Notes under the pieces: generated by a model
Databases searched by the model: none
What the model was told of the DNA's origin: nothing
Seen by the model: only the letters and a program-made list of their open reading frames with translations
Assembly: GCF_014253075.1 (NCBI RefSeq)
Contig: NZ_JACLZJ010000001.1
Coordinates: forward strand, 1,178,001-1,242,000
DNA from: Ochrobactrum sp. CM-21-5
Lineage (GTDB): Bacteria > Pseudomonadota > Alphaproteobacteria > Rhizobiales > Rhizobiaceae
Reading direction: 5' to 3'
DNA length: 64,000 nt
Translations under genes and position numbers: made by a program
Shown here: one piece after another, positions 55,192 through 64,000 of the stretch
Layout of the letters: the number at the start of each line of letters is the position of its first letter
How positions within the stretch are numbered: the stretch's first letter is position 1

Positions 55192-57276
55192 CTACTCTAT
55201 GAAGACATTGACGCTGGCGGCACGTCCCGCGGCGTCAATTACGGTCAACGTCGAATAGCCGGTTCCGTCCGGTTGCCACATAGCGGTGCGGCGGCGTTCC
55301 GGTTCGGATACCGGCTTGCCGTTTGCCAGCCACCGGAATGGTGCACGACCGCCTTGCAGCTTCAGCACCAGCGGCGAGGCCATTTCCGAAAGTGCTTTGA
55401 GTTCCACATGCGCACCGTCCGGCGGAAAGACGATGCGCGGCGCGGGCTCGATTGCAGCTTTCAAGGTCGGCAACGGATCGCTAGCCGACGAAAAGCGTAT
55501 TTGCGTTACGGGAAGGTCTGCCCGTGCTGTGCGAAAAGCCCCGGCGGGCGCACGTGGCAGCGGCACAGATGCAATGCCGGATTTTACAAAAGCCTCGAAC
55601 AGAATTGGTGCGGCGGAAGCATAGCCGGAAAGCCCGGGCACCGAACCGCCATCGGCGCGCCCGACCCAGACACCCAGCACATAACGCCCGTCATATCCGA
55701 CCGACCACGCATCGCGATAACCGTAGGATGTGCCGGTTTTGTAGGCGAGGCCGCGTCGCGGTGCGCCTTGTGGCGACACGACGCCGGAAAGGATATCGCC
55801 GATCTGCCATGCGGCGCGTTCATCGAGTATGGCACCGGACGGCGAAACCGGCTCGATGGTTTCCGTCCCGTCTCTGAGCGCGCTGACGCGTCCGCCATCG
55901 GCAAGGCCGGTATAGAGCTGCACCAGATCGCGCAGGCTTATGCCCGCGCCGCCAAGCCCGATCGCGAGCCCCGGCGGCTCGCCCTTTGGCAATTGTAGAT
56001 TGACGCCCGCCTGCCTGAAGCGCGTGGTCAGGCGGGCAGGGCCAATGGCATCGAGCAGGCTGACCGTCGGTACATTGAGCGACATTTGCAGCGCTTGCCG
56101 GATACTGACGTCGCCCTGATAGCTCATGTCGAAATTGCGCGGGCGATACCCTGCAAAATCGGCTGGCCGGTCCTCGATGATGGTTTCCTGCGCGATCAAT
56201 CCCTGTTCGAAGGCCAACCCGTAGATGAAGGGCTTCAGCGTCGAGCCGGGCGAGCGCACGGCACGGGTCATATCGATCCAGCCTTGCCGTTTGCCGTCGA
56301 AATAATCCGCTGAGCCGACTTCGCCCAGAATATTGCCATTGCGGCTGTCCGTCAGAACCATGGCTACGGAGACTTTTGGACCAAGCCTGACCGCAGCGCT
56401 GCGCGCCACGGTTTCAAGTCCGCGCTGCACGGATTTTTTCAAGGTAAGCTGGTGGCGCGCTTCGGTTGGCGCTTTCTTCAGCGCCAGATCGGCAAAATGA
56501 GCGGCAAGTGCTGGCAGCGGATGGCGCGTCTGCGCAATGCGTTCGCGGCTGGCGCGGGCGGCTTCCTCGTCGCTCAGCACGTCCGCATCGGCCATGCGTG
56601 TCAGGACCCGATCCCGGGCGGCACGTGCATTCGCGGTTTCCCGGTCAGGCCGTCGCCGTTCGGGCAATTGCGGCAAGGCGACGAGAAGAGCGGCCTGCGA
56701 TGTCGTCAGACGGCGCGGTTCCTTGCCGAAATAGGCAAGAGAAGCAGAGCGAACACCTTCCAGATTACCGCCATAGGGCGCCAATGTCAGATAGCGTTCA
56801 AGAATCTCGTCCTTGCTCAAACGCCTTTCGATCTGAACGGCGCGGGCGAGCTGGAGAAACTTGGAGCCGAAGCTGCGGCTTTCACGTGGCTCTACCAGCC
56901 GGGCAAGCTGCATGGAAAGCGTGGAACCGCCCGACACGATGCGGCCATTGCCCGCAAGTTGCTTGGCCGCACGCATCAGCGCCCATATATCGATGCCGCC
57001 ATGGTCGTAAAACCGCTTGTCTTCATAGGCGATCAGCATTTTCAGGAATTTCGTATCGACATCCTCGATGCGGGTATTCAGTCGCCAGTAGCCATCCGGC
57101 GTTGCATAGGCGCGCAGCAATTCTCCGTCGCGGTCCATGACCTCGGTCGAAATGGTCAGCCGTTCAGGCAAAGGCGGAGGATATGCTTGATCGAGCCAGT
57201 CAAGACCCATCACAGCCAGTGCAGCGGCGCACACAACAGCCGCGCCGCCGATCAGGAATTTGATGCGCCTGTTCAT
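55192..57276 (-). CDS. pbpC: Penicillin-binding protein 1C
   Basis: PbpC is a bifunctional peptidoglycan glycosyltransferase/transpeptidase. The 694-residue protein has a membrane anchor (FLIGGAAVVCAAALAVMGLDWL), a GT51 domain with EDKRFYDHGGIDIWALMRA and GRIVSGGSTLSMQLARL, a transpeptidase domain with SPGSTLKPFIYG (SxxK) and KTGTSYGYRDAW (KTG), and a C-terminal BiPBP_C domain. It overlaps the alpha-2-macroglobulin gene by one base, the usual partnership (PbpC with YfhM). Confidence 0.95.
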   Translation of the reverse strand: MNRRIKFLIGGAAVVCAAALAVMGLDWLDQAYPPPLPERLTISTEVMDRDGELLRAYATPDGYWRLNTRIEDVDTKFLKMLIAYEDKRFYDHGGIDIWALMRAAKQLAGNGRIVSGGSTLSMQLARLVEPRESRSFGSKFLQLARAVQIERRLSKDEILERYLTLAPYGGNLEGVRSASLAYFGKEPRRLTTSQAALLVALPQLPERRRPDRETANARAARDRVLTRMADADVLSDEEAARASRERIAQTRHPLPALAAHFADLALKKAPTEARHQLTLKKSVQRGLETVARSAAVRLGPKVSVAMVLTDSRNGNILGEVGSADYFDGKRQGWIDMTRAVRSPGSTLKPFIYGLAFEQGLIAQETIIEDRPADFAGYRPRNFDMSYQGDVSIRQALQMSLNVPTVSLLDAIGPARLTTRFRQAGVNLQLPKGEPPGLAIGLGGAGISLRDLVQLYTGLADGGRVSALRDGTETIEPVSPSGAILDERAAWQIGDILSGVVSPQGAPRRGLAYKTGTSYGYRDAWSVGYDGRYVLGVWVGRADGGSVPGLSGYASAAPILFEAFVKSGIASVPLPRAPAGAFRTARADLPVTQIRFSSASDPLPTLKAAIEPAPRIVFPPDGAHVELKALSEMASPLVLKLQGGRAPFRWLANGKPVSEPERRRTAMWQPDGTGYSTLTVIDAAGRAASVNVFIE

Positions 57277-60200
57277 CAGGGCATTGTCACCTCCATCATG
57301 CCGGTCGCGGTGCGGGCGGCATATTGCGGACGATACATGTCTTCCACCGTCGCTGCCGGATGGGTGTAAAGCCCAGGCGTTACGGCGCGCACGACATAGG
57401 CGAGAACGATCTGCTTTTTCTCTCCCGCCGAGCGGTCGAATGCTGCAACGAAACGATCGTCACGGAATTCGAGATGCGCTGCCTGCGTATTCTCCAGCCA
57501 GGCGAAATTGCCAAGATCGGCGCTGGAGACAAGACCCGGATTGTCGATCTCGAGCCCGGCGGGCAACAGGTCGGTAACGAGCACACGGGATTGCCATGCT
57601 TTCAGGTCGTCGATCTTCAGAACCACCACCAGGCGTTCGTTCTGACCGACACTGGTGATATTCGCTTCCTGTCCGTCGAGTGTGTAATAGCTGCGTGTGA
57701 TCTGGAAACCGTCGCCTCCCGCCGGCAGGGACTGGACGGGCGGCGCCACAGCCGTCACAACCGCGTCGACTGCTTCGCTGCCCCTGTTCGTGACGACAAG
57801 CGGCTGCGTCTCGATTGCATTGCCGTTCATGCGTTCGGAAAACGCACCGTCATGGGGGGTGCCATTGATATCCAGCGCAATGGCGTCGTTGTTTTCTTTC
57901 AGCCCGCGCGCGGCAAGCAGCATCCATGCCTGGTCCTGCGTGCTCAGATAATCGGCCTTGTCGCGCTCGTAACCCACAAGCGTGACCAGTGAGGGCAGAA
58001 TCTTGGGGGCAGGTCTGGTTTCAGCCGCAAGCGCAAGCATCGCCGCGCCGTCGCGCAGCCGCGACCCGTAATCGGAGCGGTTATAATCGAAGTCCGTATT
58101 CGATGTTGCCCGCCCCAGTGCCGCATTGAACACCCGTTCCGAGCGCTGCTGATCCCCGTAAAGGGCAAGGCTGGCAGCAAGCTGGGCTATGGCCATCGGG
58201 CTGGTGAAGTTCTCAAGCTGGGTATCGGCGTAGTAACGCAGATCGCCCACAGAAGCCTTTTTATTCCGGGCTAGCACGTAGAGGCCATAGGCGATCTCGT
58301 TGCCGCGTTCCTTCACATCTGTCGTATAGCCAAGCGCGTTTTGCAGATTGGCAAGGGCGGAAATCAGGGATTCCTGTGGCACATCATAGCCTTTTTCACG
58401 GGCACGTGTGAGGAAGTCGGTGACATAGGAATCAAGCCACATATCACCCGATCCCGGCCCCCAAAGGCCAAAGGAACCGCTTGAAGACTGATAGTTCAAC
58501 ACGCGATAGATGGCGTCCTGAACACGCTTCTTGAGTTCGTCCTGATTTTCCAGCCCCGCCGCCATTTCCGATCCTGCGGCCATTTCACTGAGGTAAAGCA
58601 AGGGAAGGGCGCGGCTGGTGGTCTGTTCCGTGCATCCATAAGGATAACGGTCAAGCGCCATGAGCAGGGACGGCACGTCGAAAGCTGCACTTCGGGTAAC
58701 CCCGATACTGACATGAGCGCCATCAAGCAGACTTTGTGACAAAAGCTCGCCATCGATTTTGAGGCTTCCACCATTAGCGGCAAGGTTGACCACGTGGCGC
58801 GTCGTGACTGGCAGGTCGACCGGACGTACCGGCAGAGCCAGATTTTTCTCGACGGCAATACCACTATCATTGGCAAGGCGAATGGTGACGCTGCCCTGTC
58901 CGGTAGTCTGTGCGGACAGCGGTACCGTGATCGACTGCCGCTTGCCGCCAACAAGCGTGAGCGTGTCGGGATAGGAGCCGGTTTCCGTGCCGAGATTATC
59001 CGTCGTCTCGACGCTCAGCCGATAATCGCCGTCCGGCGCATCCGTGTTGGTGATGTCCAGACGCATCGTCGCCTGATCGCCGGGCGCCATGAAGCGCGGC
59101 AGACCAGCAGTAACGACGACGGGATCGCGCACGATCACATCGCTTGTGGCATGGCCGACGGCCTTCTTGGTCCAGGCGACCGCCATCACGCGCACGGTGC
59201 CGTTGAACTGTGGAACATCGAAATCTACGGTCGCCTTGCCGTCGTCGTCGAGTTCGACGGGGCCGGAGAAAAGCGCAACCAGTTTTTCGGTGGGCGGACT
59301 GCCTTCTGCAGCCATATTGCCGCCATCGCCGCCGGTGCGCAGTTTGCCGCTGACGCCGAGAGACCCGTCAATCAGACGACCATACATGTCTCGCAGTTCA
59401 AGCCCGAGCTGGCGTTGGCCGAAGAACCAGTTTTCCGGGTTCGGCGGTTGGTAGCGGGTGAGGTTGAGAATGCCGACATCCACAGCCGCAACCATGACAT
59501 AGGCCTGCTCACCACCCGCATTCTCAACGGCAACGGGAATGGAAAGCCTGCCGCGTGGCGCAATCTTTTCCGGCGGCGTCACCTTAACGGACAATTGCTT
59601 GTCGGCGGGATCGACCTTCAGCCATTTGAGGCCGATGGCGCGGGAAGGCATGCGGCTTTGCTCGGCATCGCCGGGGCGATAGAGCGTGGCGGTGACATAG
59701 GCGCCTGCGCCCCAATCCTCGTCAACCGGAATATCGATCGTGGTGCCACCTTCCGGCACACTGGCGGTGATAGTCTTGATGAGCTTTTCCGCGCCGATGG
59801 TGACGAGCAATTCTCCGGCAAAGCGTGGCGAGACCTGCAACTTCGCCGTTTCGCCTGCCACATAATGGTCCTTGTCGAGCGCGATTTCGAGGCCGTCCGG
59901 TGTTTCCGTCGACGTGGCGGCCACATACCAGCCCGCATCGAACTCGTAGCTCGTGGCTGGGCCGGACGCGTCTGCTGTCTCGATTTCAAGACGATAGCGG
60001 CCCCAGTCCACTGGCGCTGAAATCTGCGCTTCGGCATCGCTTTTCAGGTCGATCTTGCCATCGGCAACAGCCTTGGTGAACGTCACCGGCTCGTAGTTCC
60101 AGCTATTCCCGTTACGATACCACTGATAATTGCGCTCGATCTTGACGAGCGACCAGACCGCACCGTCCAGCGTTTTTCGTATGCCCTTGTTGTCGGAGGC

Positions 60201-62759
60201 AATGACGGTGAAATTCGCCGTGCCACCCTGCGCAACCGAATCTCCGGAAAATTCCGGCTTGATGCCGATCATGTCGCCTTCGGGGCGCACGGCAACGTCC
60301 AGTTTGCGTTCCACGGCACGACCGCCGCTTTCGCGCATGCGCACGGTGACCGCGGCATTGATCAGCCGCGTCGTGGACGGCAGTTCATCGATTGCGACGG
60401 GAATGGACGCCTTGCCGTCATCGCCGACATTCGGCAGGTTATCGAGGGGCAGGCGCGAGGCTTCACCCTGATCCTCATCGACGAGCCCGAAATAATAGCC
60501 CTTGAAACGGTCCCAGTTGCGTGTCGTGGAAAGCGTCACTTCCCCTTCAAGCGCCAGACCGGCGGCGGGCGCACCGTAGAGGAACCGGCCATCGACCGTG
60601 ACATTGGCTGTTTCGCCAGCGGAAATTTCGGTCTTGTCGGCACTCAGGTCGAATTCAATGCGGTCCGGCACGAAATCCTCGACCAGAAACATCTGTGAGG
60701 TGATGGCAGGCTGTTTCGGGTCCGTATGGATCGACACATTCCATGTGCCGCGCATGGCGTTTGCCGGAAGTGTCAGGTCGACTGAATGCCCGCCTGCCTT
60801 GGAACTGTCGGAGACGAGACGGCGGTCCTCCACGCCGTCAGGACGCGTGAAGATAAAGGTCAGCGGCAGATTGTCGACGGCGGCTGACTTATCGTCACGG
60901 GCAAGCGCCGCCGTGTGCACCACTTCACCCGCGCGATAGATGCCGCGCTCTGTCCAGGCATAGACATCCAGAGCCTTGGGCGCGGCGCGTCCGGTGACGC
61001 CGCGATCGGAAAGATCGAAGCCGGAGCGCGTCATGTCGAGGAAGACGAAATCGTCGTCGCCCTGATTGGCCATCATCACAGCAGGCACCATGCCGCCTGT
61101 GCCGCGTGTGAGGCCGGGTGTGAATTTCGCGCGACCTTCGCTGTCAGTGGTCGCTTCGCCCAGCACTTCGTTGTTGCGGGCGAGCAGCGTCAGCTTGACG
61201 CCGGAAATCGGCGTGGCGGTTTCTAGCGAACGGGCGAAGACACTGATGCCATCTTGCCCGGTATAAGTTGAAAGGCCGATATCGGAGACGACAAACCATT
61301 GCGTCGCCTTTGTGCCGTAATCCTCGCCCTTGCTGACCAAGGGTTCGGCGGTCAGCACATAGACCCCCGGCTGGCGCTTGGGCAGTGCCTCGTCAACGGG
61401 GAAGCTGGTTGTTACCTCCTTGTTGAGTTCATTGCCTGCCGTATCGATCTCGCCTTCCCAGACCGGAGCGCCCAGCTGGTCGGAAACCGTGCTGATGTCA
61501 TAGCTGTCGAGCTGGCGCAGGAACTGGAAGCCGGAAAGAAGCTGGGCCAGCGACCGGTCGCCCACGCGGTAAAGCTTGACCTTGGCCGCATCCATATTGA
61601 CGCTGACCAACGGAATGCCTCGTCGCGCCTTGGCGGGAAGAACAAAACTGTCGCCGGTGAAACGCACGGACGGCGCGCGGTCCTGCACATAGATCGACAG
61701 ATTGACCGGAGCGGGCAAGGTTTCGCCGATGGCGGCAGGCAGGCCCTGCCGGAACGTCACATTGTAGTGACGGCCATGCTGCAGCCCTTCAACGCAGATC
61801 TGGCGGTCCTTCGCTTCGATGGCCTGCGGAGTGGCGTTATCGATCTTGATAAAACTGGCGTAATCGACACCTGATTTCACCAGTTCCTCGGAAAACTGGG
61901 CACAGATGCGCGGAGAGGCATTGTCGTTGTCGACGGTATTGTCGATGATGCGGAAGCCCTTGCGCGCTTTCAAATCTTCATAGGCAGCGCGAACCGACGC
62001 CGAATTGATGAGATCAAGGCTCGCTTCGTAGGCTTGCAGGGCTGGGCGTGAGAGTTCGCGGCGATCCAGTGCTTGTGCCATCGCTGCCAGAGAATCGGCG
62101 CGCCCGGCCTGCGTGCGCGAGGTCTGGTAAGCATTCCAGGCGGCGGATGTCGCATCGCGCTGAAACTTGGATTTTTCCTGTCCGTTGGATGGCTCGATGG
62201 CGATCACCGCATAGGCAAGCCCTGTCCACAGCGCGCTGTCGTCAGGCGACGCGCCGACTGCGCTCCCAAACTTCTGCATGGCGGTACGCGGATCGCTGTT
62301 GGCAAGCGCTGCTGCGGCTTGTGCCTTGAGCGTGTTCAGCCCTTCGCTGCCGTCGCTGGCGATCAACTCTGTTCGTAACTTGCGCGCTTCATCGACGAGA
62401 TTGTCTGTGAAAAAGGTGAGGGCAGGCGGTGCGCCGATATCCGGTTGGGCGGTGTCGGTAACGACCTTGCCCGCGATGGAGCCGGTGGAGGCATTGAGCT
62501 TGTTGAAATCGGATTTCAGAAAGCACCATTTGGCCTTCACATTATAAGTGAAGGCGCGGCAGGCCTTGTCGCCAAGGCAGCTGCTTTTGCACTGGTCGAG
62601 CGTGGCATTCTTTTCGGTGCGAAGATCGAAGCCGAAATAGTCGCTTTGCTCCGTGGTCTCTATCCGCCGCATGTCGGCAGCGGAGACCGGCAAGGACAAG
62701 AAGATCACAAGCGAAAGTGCAGTAAAGGCCGCTGACAACCATCTGAATCGAAACGACAT
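57276..62759 (-). CDS. Bacterial alpha-2-macroglobulin family protein (YfhM/MG2 type) with PAN domain
   Basis: The 1827-residue periplasmic protein has a signal peptide (FTALSLVIFLSLPVSA) and an N-terminal PAN/Apple-like cysteine-rich domain (YFGFDLRTEKNATLDQCKSSCLGDKACRAFTYNVKAKWCFL). Macroglobulin and MG2 domains and the thioester motif YPYGCTEQTTSRALP (about residue 1375) follow. The Cys-x-Glu-Gln is intact, so the protein can trap proteases covalently. It lies directly upstream of pbpC; the pair is thought to guard the wall after envelope breach. The ATG follows GGAAGGGG. Confidence 0.93.
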   Translation of the reverse strand: MSFRFRWLSAAFTALSLVIFLSLPVSAADMRRIETTEQSDYFGFDLRTEKNATLDQCKSSCLGDKACRAFTYNVKAKWCFLKSDFNKLNASTGSIAGKVVTDTAQPDIGAPPALTFFTDNLVDEARKLRTELIASDGSEGLNTLKAQAAAALANSDPRTAMQKFGSAVGASPDDSALWTGLAYAVIAIEPSNGQEKSKFQRDATSAAWNAYQTSRTQAGRADSLAAMAQALDRRELSRPALQAYEASLDLINSASVRAAYEDLKARKGFRIIDNTVDNDNASPRICAQFSEELVKSGVDYASFIKIDNATPQAIEAKDRQICVEGLQHGRHYNVTFRQGLPAAIGETLPAPVNLSIYVQDRAPSVRFTGDSFVLPAKARRGIPLVSVNMDAAKVKLYRVGDRSLAQLLSGFQFLRQLDSYDISTVSDQLGAPVWEGEIDTAGNELNKEVTTSFPVDEALPKRQPGVYVLTAEPLVSKGEDYGTKATQWFVVSDIGLSTYTGQDGISVFARSLETATPISGVKLTLLARNNEVLGEATTDSEGRAKFTPGLTRGTGGMVPAVMMANQGDDDFVFLDMTRSGFDLSDRGVTGRAAPKALDVYAWTERGIYRAGEVVHTAALARDDKSAAVDNLPLTFIFTRPDGVEDRRLVSDSSKAGGHSVDLTLPANAMRGTWNVSIHTDPKQPAITSQMFLVEDFVPDRIEFDLSADKTEISAGETANVTVDGRFLYGAPAAGLALEGEVTLSTTRNWDRFKGYYFGLVDEDQGEASRLPLDNLPNVGDDGKASIPVAIDELPSTTRLINAAVTVRMRESGGRAVERKLDVAVRPEGDMIGIKPEFSGDSVAQGGTANFTVIASDNKGIRKTLDGAVWSLVKIERNYQWYRNGNSWNYEPVTFTKAVADGKIDLKSDAEAQISAPVDWGRYRLEIETADASGPATSYEFDAGWYVAATSTETPDGLEIALDKDHYVAGETAKLQVSPRFAGELLVTIGAEKLIKTITASVPEGGTTIDIPVDEDWGAGAYVTATLYRPGDAEQSRMPSRAIGLKWLKVDPADKQLSVKVTPPEKIAPRGRLSIPVAVENAGGEQAYVMVAAVDVGILNLTRYQPPNPENWFFGQRQLGLELRDMYGRLIDGSLGVSGKLRTGGDGGNMAAEGSPPTEKLVALFSGPVELDDDGKATVDFDVPQFNGTVRVMAVAWTKKAVGHATSDVIVRDPVVVTAGLPRFMAPGDQATMRLDITNTDAPDGDYRLSVETTDNLGTETGSYPDTLTLVGGKRQSITVPLSAQTTGQGSVTIRLANDSGIAVEKNLALPVRPVDLPVTTRHVVNLAANGGSLKIDGELLSQSLLDGAHVSIGVTRSAAFDVPSLLMALDRYPYGCTEQTTSRALPLLYLSEMAAGSEMAAGLENQDELKKRVQDAIYRVLNYQSSSGSFGLWGPGSGDMWLDSYVTDFLTRAREKGYDVPQESLISALANLQNALGYTTDVKERGNEIAYGLYVLARNKKASVGDLRYYADTQLENFTSPMAIAQLAASLALYGDQQRSERVFNAALGRATSNTDFDYNRSDYGSRLRDGAAMLALAAETRPAPKILPSLVTLVGYERDKADYLSTQDQAWMLLAARGLKENNDAIALDINGTPHDGAFSERMNGNAIETQPLVVTNRGSEAVDAVVTAVAPPVQSLPAGGDGFQITRSYYTLDGQEANITSVGQNERLVVVLKIDDLKAWQSRVLVTDLLPAGLEIDNPGLVSSADLGNFAWLENTQAAHLEFRDDRFVAAFDRSAGEKKQIVLAYVVRAVTPGLYTHPAATVEDMYRPQYAARTATGMMEVTMP

Positions 62760-62948
62760 GTCCGTCCCCTTCCTCTCGATCTCTGTGAACAGAGTAAAGC
62801 CTGACGGATCGGTTCGGCAACACGCTATCGACGGGAATCGGAACGGTGAGGTCGTATTGTCGGCAATTGTACGAATTGAGCGCGCAAACGTCCCAGCTTC
62901 GAACTATATCAACAAAATTGCAATATCATTGATTTTAAAGGGGAAATA

Positions 62949-63024
<76 letters not shown>

Positions 63025-63379
63025 GACTGTTTCGCCAGCCGTCGTGAGAGCCGTTTAGGCAATTCGTTCGCTAAGTGCAAGTGGAAAAATAGCGACTTGC
63101 ACGAACAATTGCATTCGCCACCAGAAAAATCGATGCCACATAATAGAGGCGTCTGTTTTCGCAAGGATCAACCTTCTTGCTTAAACAGGGACACAGCGCA
63201 CGTGATCGTTGAGGGATGAAACGGATTCGGTCGTGGATGAGGACATGATTCCATAATTGTGAAGCGTGTTGTTCAAGGCTGGGGCGTCAACAGCAGCCGT
63301 CAGCCGATATTGGGCGGTCAAAACCACGGAAAATAAGAGACTTTTCCCCAAACTGAAGATTTTTACCCTTTCTGTGAGC
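63025..63379. other. Intergenic region between tRNA-Val and tRNA-Asp
   Basis: It contains the tRNA-Val promoter and otherwise no supported gene or strong structure. Confidence 0.5.
63052..63080 (-). promoter_or_regulatory. Promoter of tRNA-Val
   Basis: On the minus strand TTGCAC (63075-63080) and TAAACG (63052-63057) are separated by 17 bases. The same -10 sequence, TAAACG, occurs before both tRNA-Asp genes. Confidence 0.65.
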
Positions 63380-63386
63380 CACTTGC

Positions 63387-63415
63387 TTGACACTTGTTTG
63401 AGAACCCCTTAAACG
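63387..63415 (+). promoter_or_regulatory. Promoter of first tRNA-Asp
   Basis: TTGACA (63387-63392) and TAAACG (63410-63415) are separated by 17 bases; the tRNA begins about 60 bases downstream. Confidence 0.7.
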
Positions 63416-63476
63416 ACCGCTCACACCGGACGGAAACGCCGGTAACGATGCAGCCGCAAGGCTGATCGAGAAATGC

Positions 63477-63553
63477 GCGGGTGTAGCTCAGTTGGTTAGA
63501 GTGCCGGCCTGTCACGCCGGAGGTCGCGGGTTCGAGCCCCGTCACTCGCGCCA
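63477..63553 (+). tRNA. tRNA-Asp (anticodon GTC), copy 1
   Basis: The acceptor is GCGGGTG / CACTCGC, the anticodon stem-loop CCGGC-CTGTCAC-GCCGG (anticodon GTC), the T-arm GCGGGTTCGAGCCCCGT, and CCA is encoded. Length is 77. Confidence 0.96.
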
Positions 63554-63628
63554 CTTTCCTCTCAACAAATCAAAAGATTAGATGTTGACACGAAAGTGGC
63601 GCTGACCGCGTGCTTATAGCACTTTTTT
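63549..63628 (+). terminator. Post-tRNA hairpin and terminator, copy 1
   Basis: CGCCACTTTC (63549-63558, including the encoded CCA) can pair perfectly with GAAAGTGGCG (63592-63601), with inner pairs CAACA/TGTTG and AATC/GATT. It is followed by the hairpin GTGC-TTATA-GCAC and TTTTTT (63610-63628). Confidence 0.7.
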
Positions 63629-63714
63629 CCTGTCTTGATTTGCTGTTTTTGACGATGCGCAGAAAGGTCTGTGCATGAATTCTTCAATATCGCAATTCTT
63701 CCCGAAACACTTGC

Positions 63715-63743
63715 TTGACACTTGTTCGAGAACCCCTTAAACG
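63715..63743 (+). promoter_or_regulatory. Promoter of second tRNA-Asp
   Basis: TTGACA (63715-63720) and TAAACG (63738-63743) are separated by 17 bases, at the same position relative to the tRNA as in copy 1. Confidence 0.7.
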
Positions 63744-63804
63744 ACCGCTCACACCGGACGGAAACGCCGGTAGCGATGCAGTCGCAAGGCTGATCGAGAA
63801 ATGC

Positions 63805-63881
63805 GCGGGTGTAGCTCAGTTGGTTAGAGTGCCGGCCTGTCACGCCGGAGGTCGCGGGTTCGAGCCCCGTCACTCGCGCCA
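63805..63881 (+). tRNA. tRNA-Asp (anticodon GTC), copy 2
   Basis: The sequence is identical to copy 1 over all 77 bases, with encoded CCA at 63879-63881. Confidence 0.96.
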
Positions 63882-63929
63882 CTTTCCTTTCAACAAATCA
63901 AAAGATTAGACGTTGATATGAAAGTGGCG
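63877..63929 (+). other. Post-tRNA hairpin, copy 2
   Basis: CGCCACTTTC (63877-63886) and GAAAGTGGCG (63920-63929) are conserved from copy 1, while the inner stem has one changed base. Conservation of the outer stem after duplication suggests a function in 3' processing or termination. Confidence 0.55.
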
Positions 63930-64000
63930 CTGGCCGCGTTTCACATGCCCAGCATATAAATCTGTTGCCGCTGTTTTCATGTTTGCGCCGGAAGGCTGCG

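Larger units (their letters stand above)
63380..63611. repeat. Tandem direct repeat, copy 1 (tRNA-Asp unit)
   Basis: This 232-bp unit (promoter, leader, tRNA-Asp, trailing hairpin) is repeated 328 bases downstream with about ten substitutions, most of them outside the tRNA. Confidence 0.9.
63708..63939. repeat. Tandem direct repeat, copy 2 (tRNA-Asp unit)
   Basis: Second copy of the 232-bp unit. The hairpin after the tRNA is retained, but the following T-run terminator of copy 1 is absent within the window. Confidence 0.9.

Noticed and set aside
63363-63882. Two minus-strand open frames over the tRNA-Asp genes (MARVTGLEPATSGVTG...)
   Set aside because: They are translations of the antisense of tRNA sequence, a known annotation artefact.

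Overview
The window reads as chromosomal DNA of an alphaproteobacterium of the order Rhizobiales, most likely Brucellaceae (Brucella/Ochrobactrum). This is inferred from gene content and protein sequence: a RibH1-type lumazine synthase, an LdtR/LdtP pair, bacterial leucyltransferase Bpt, a ubiquinol-cytochrome c chaperone next to DUF177-plsX-fabH-ihfA-merR, a DUF2842 protein near ctaA, and a PbpC/alpha-2-macroglobulin pair. Gene density is high. I saw no insertion sequence, prophage or CRISPR array.

Layout. 1-9.3 kb: end of aspS, a secreted protein of unknown function, parC, bpt, an RDD membrane protein, hemB, a 3-hydroxyisobutyryl-CoA hydrolase-like gene, a small membrane protein and a DUF411 metal-site protein. 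9.4-11.8 kb: MarR-type regulator ldtR and a Tat-exported L,D-transpeptidase. 12-16.7 kb: glyA, then nrdR-ribD-ribE-ribH-nusB. 17-24.9 kb: hppA, bamE, and the run chaperone-DUF177-plsX-fabH-ihfA-merR. 25-26.5 kb: the most unusual segment. A guanidinium exporter (gdx/sugE type) and a solitary atpB paralog are both on the minus strand, and each is preceded by paired ACGR-loop hairpins that match the guanidine-II (mini-ykkC) riboswitch. The segment ends at tRNA-Pro(GGG). 26.6-34.9 kb: an exopolysaccharide cluster (ligase, initiating phosphoglycosyltransferase, GT4, outer-membrane export lipoprotein, Wzc-like copolymerase with a degenerate kinase domain, CelD-like acetyltransferase). 35-43.3 kb: DUF2842, ctaA, an APH(6)-like kinase with argC, agmatinase, rpsI-rplM, a thioesterase, a CoA-binding protein, metY and a cupin. 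43.4-44.2 kb: two small envelope proteins. 44.6-55.2 kb: a ROK-controlled uptake and catabolism locus. 55.2-62.8 kb: pbpC and a very large alpha-2-macroglobulin. 62.9-64 kb: tRNA-Val and two tandem tRNA-Asp genes inside a 232-bp direct repeat.

Two systems deserve most attention. (1) The guanidine-II/atpB/gdx segment. The start codon and part of the Shine-Dalgarno region of atpB lie in a hairpin whose 5' arm overlaps the second riboswitch hairpin, the geometry of a translational ON switch. The encoded F0 subunit a keeps the essential arginine (R175) but has valine where asparagine is usual four residues later. (2) The locus ROK repressor / PIG-L deacetylase // ABC importer / argininosuccinate-lyase-like enzyme / PfkB kinase. 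It looks like a dedicated pathway for an N-acetyl-sugar conjugate that releases fumarate, but its substrate cannot be read from sequence.
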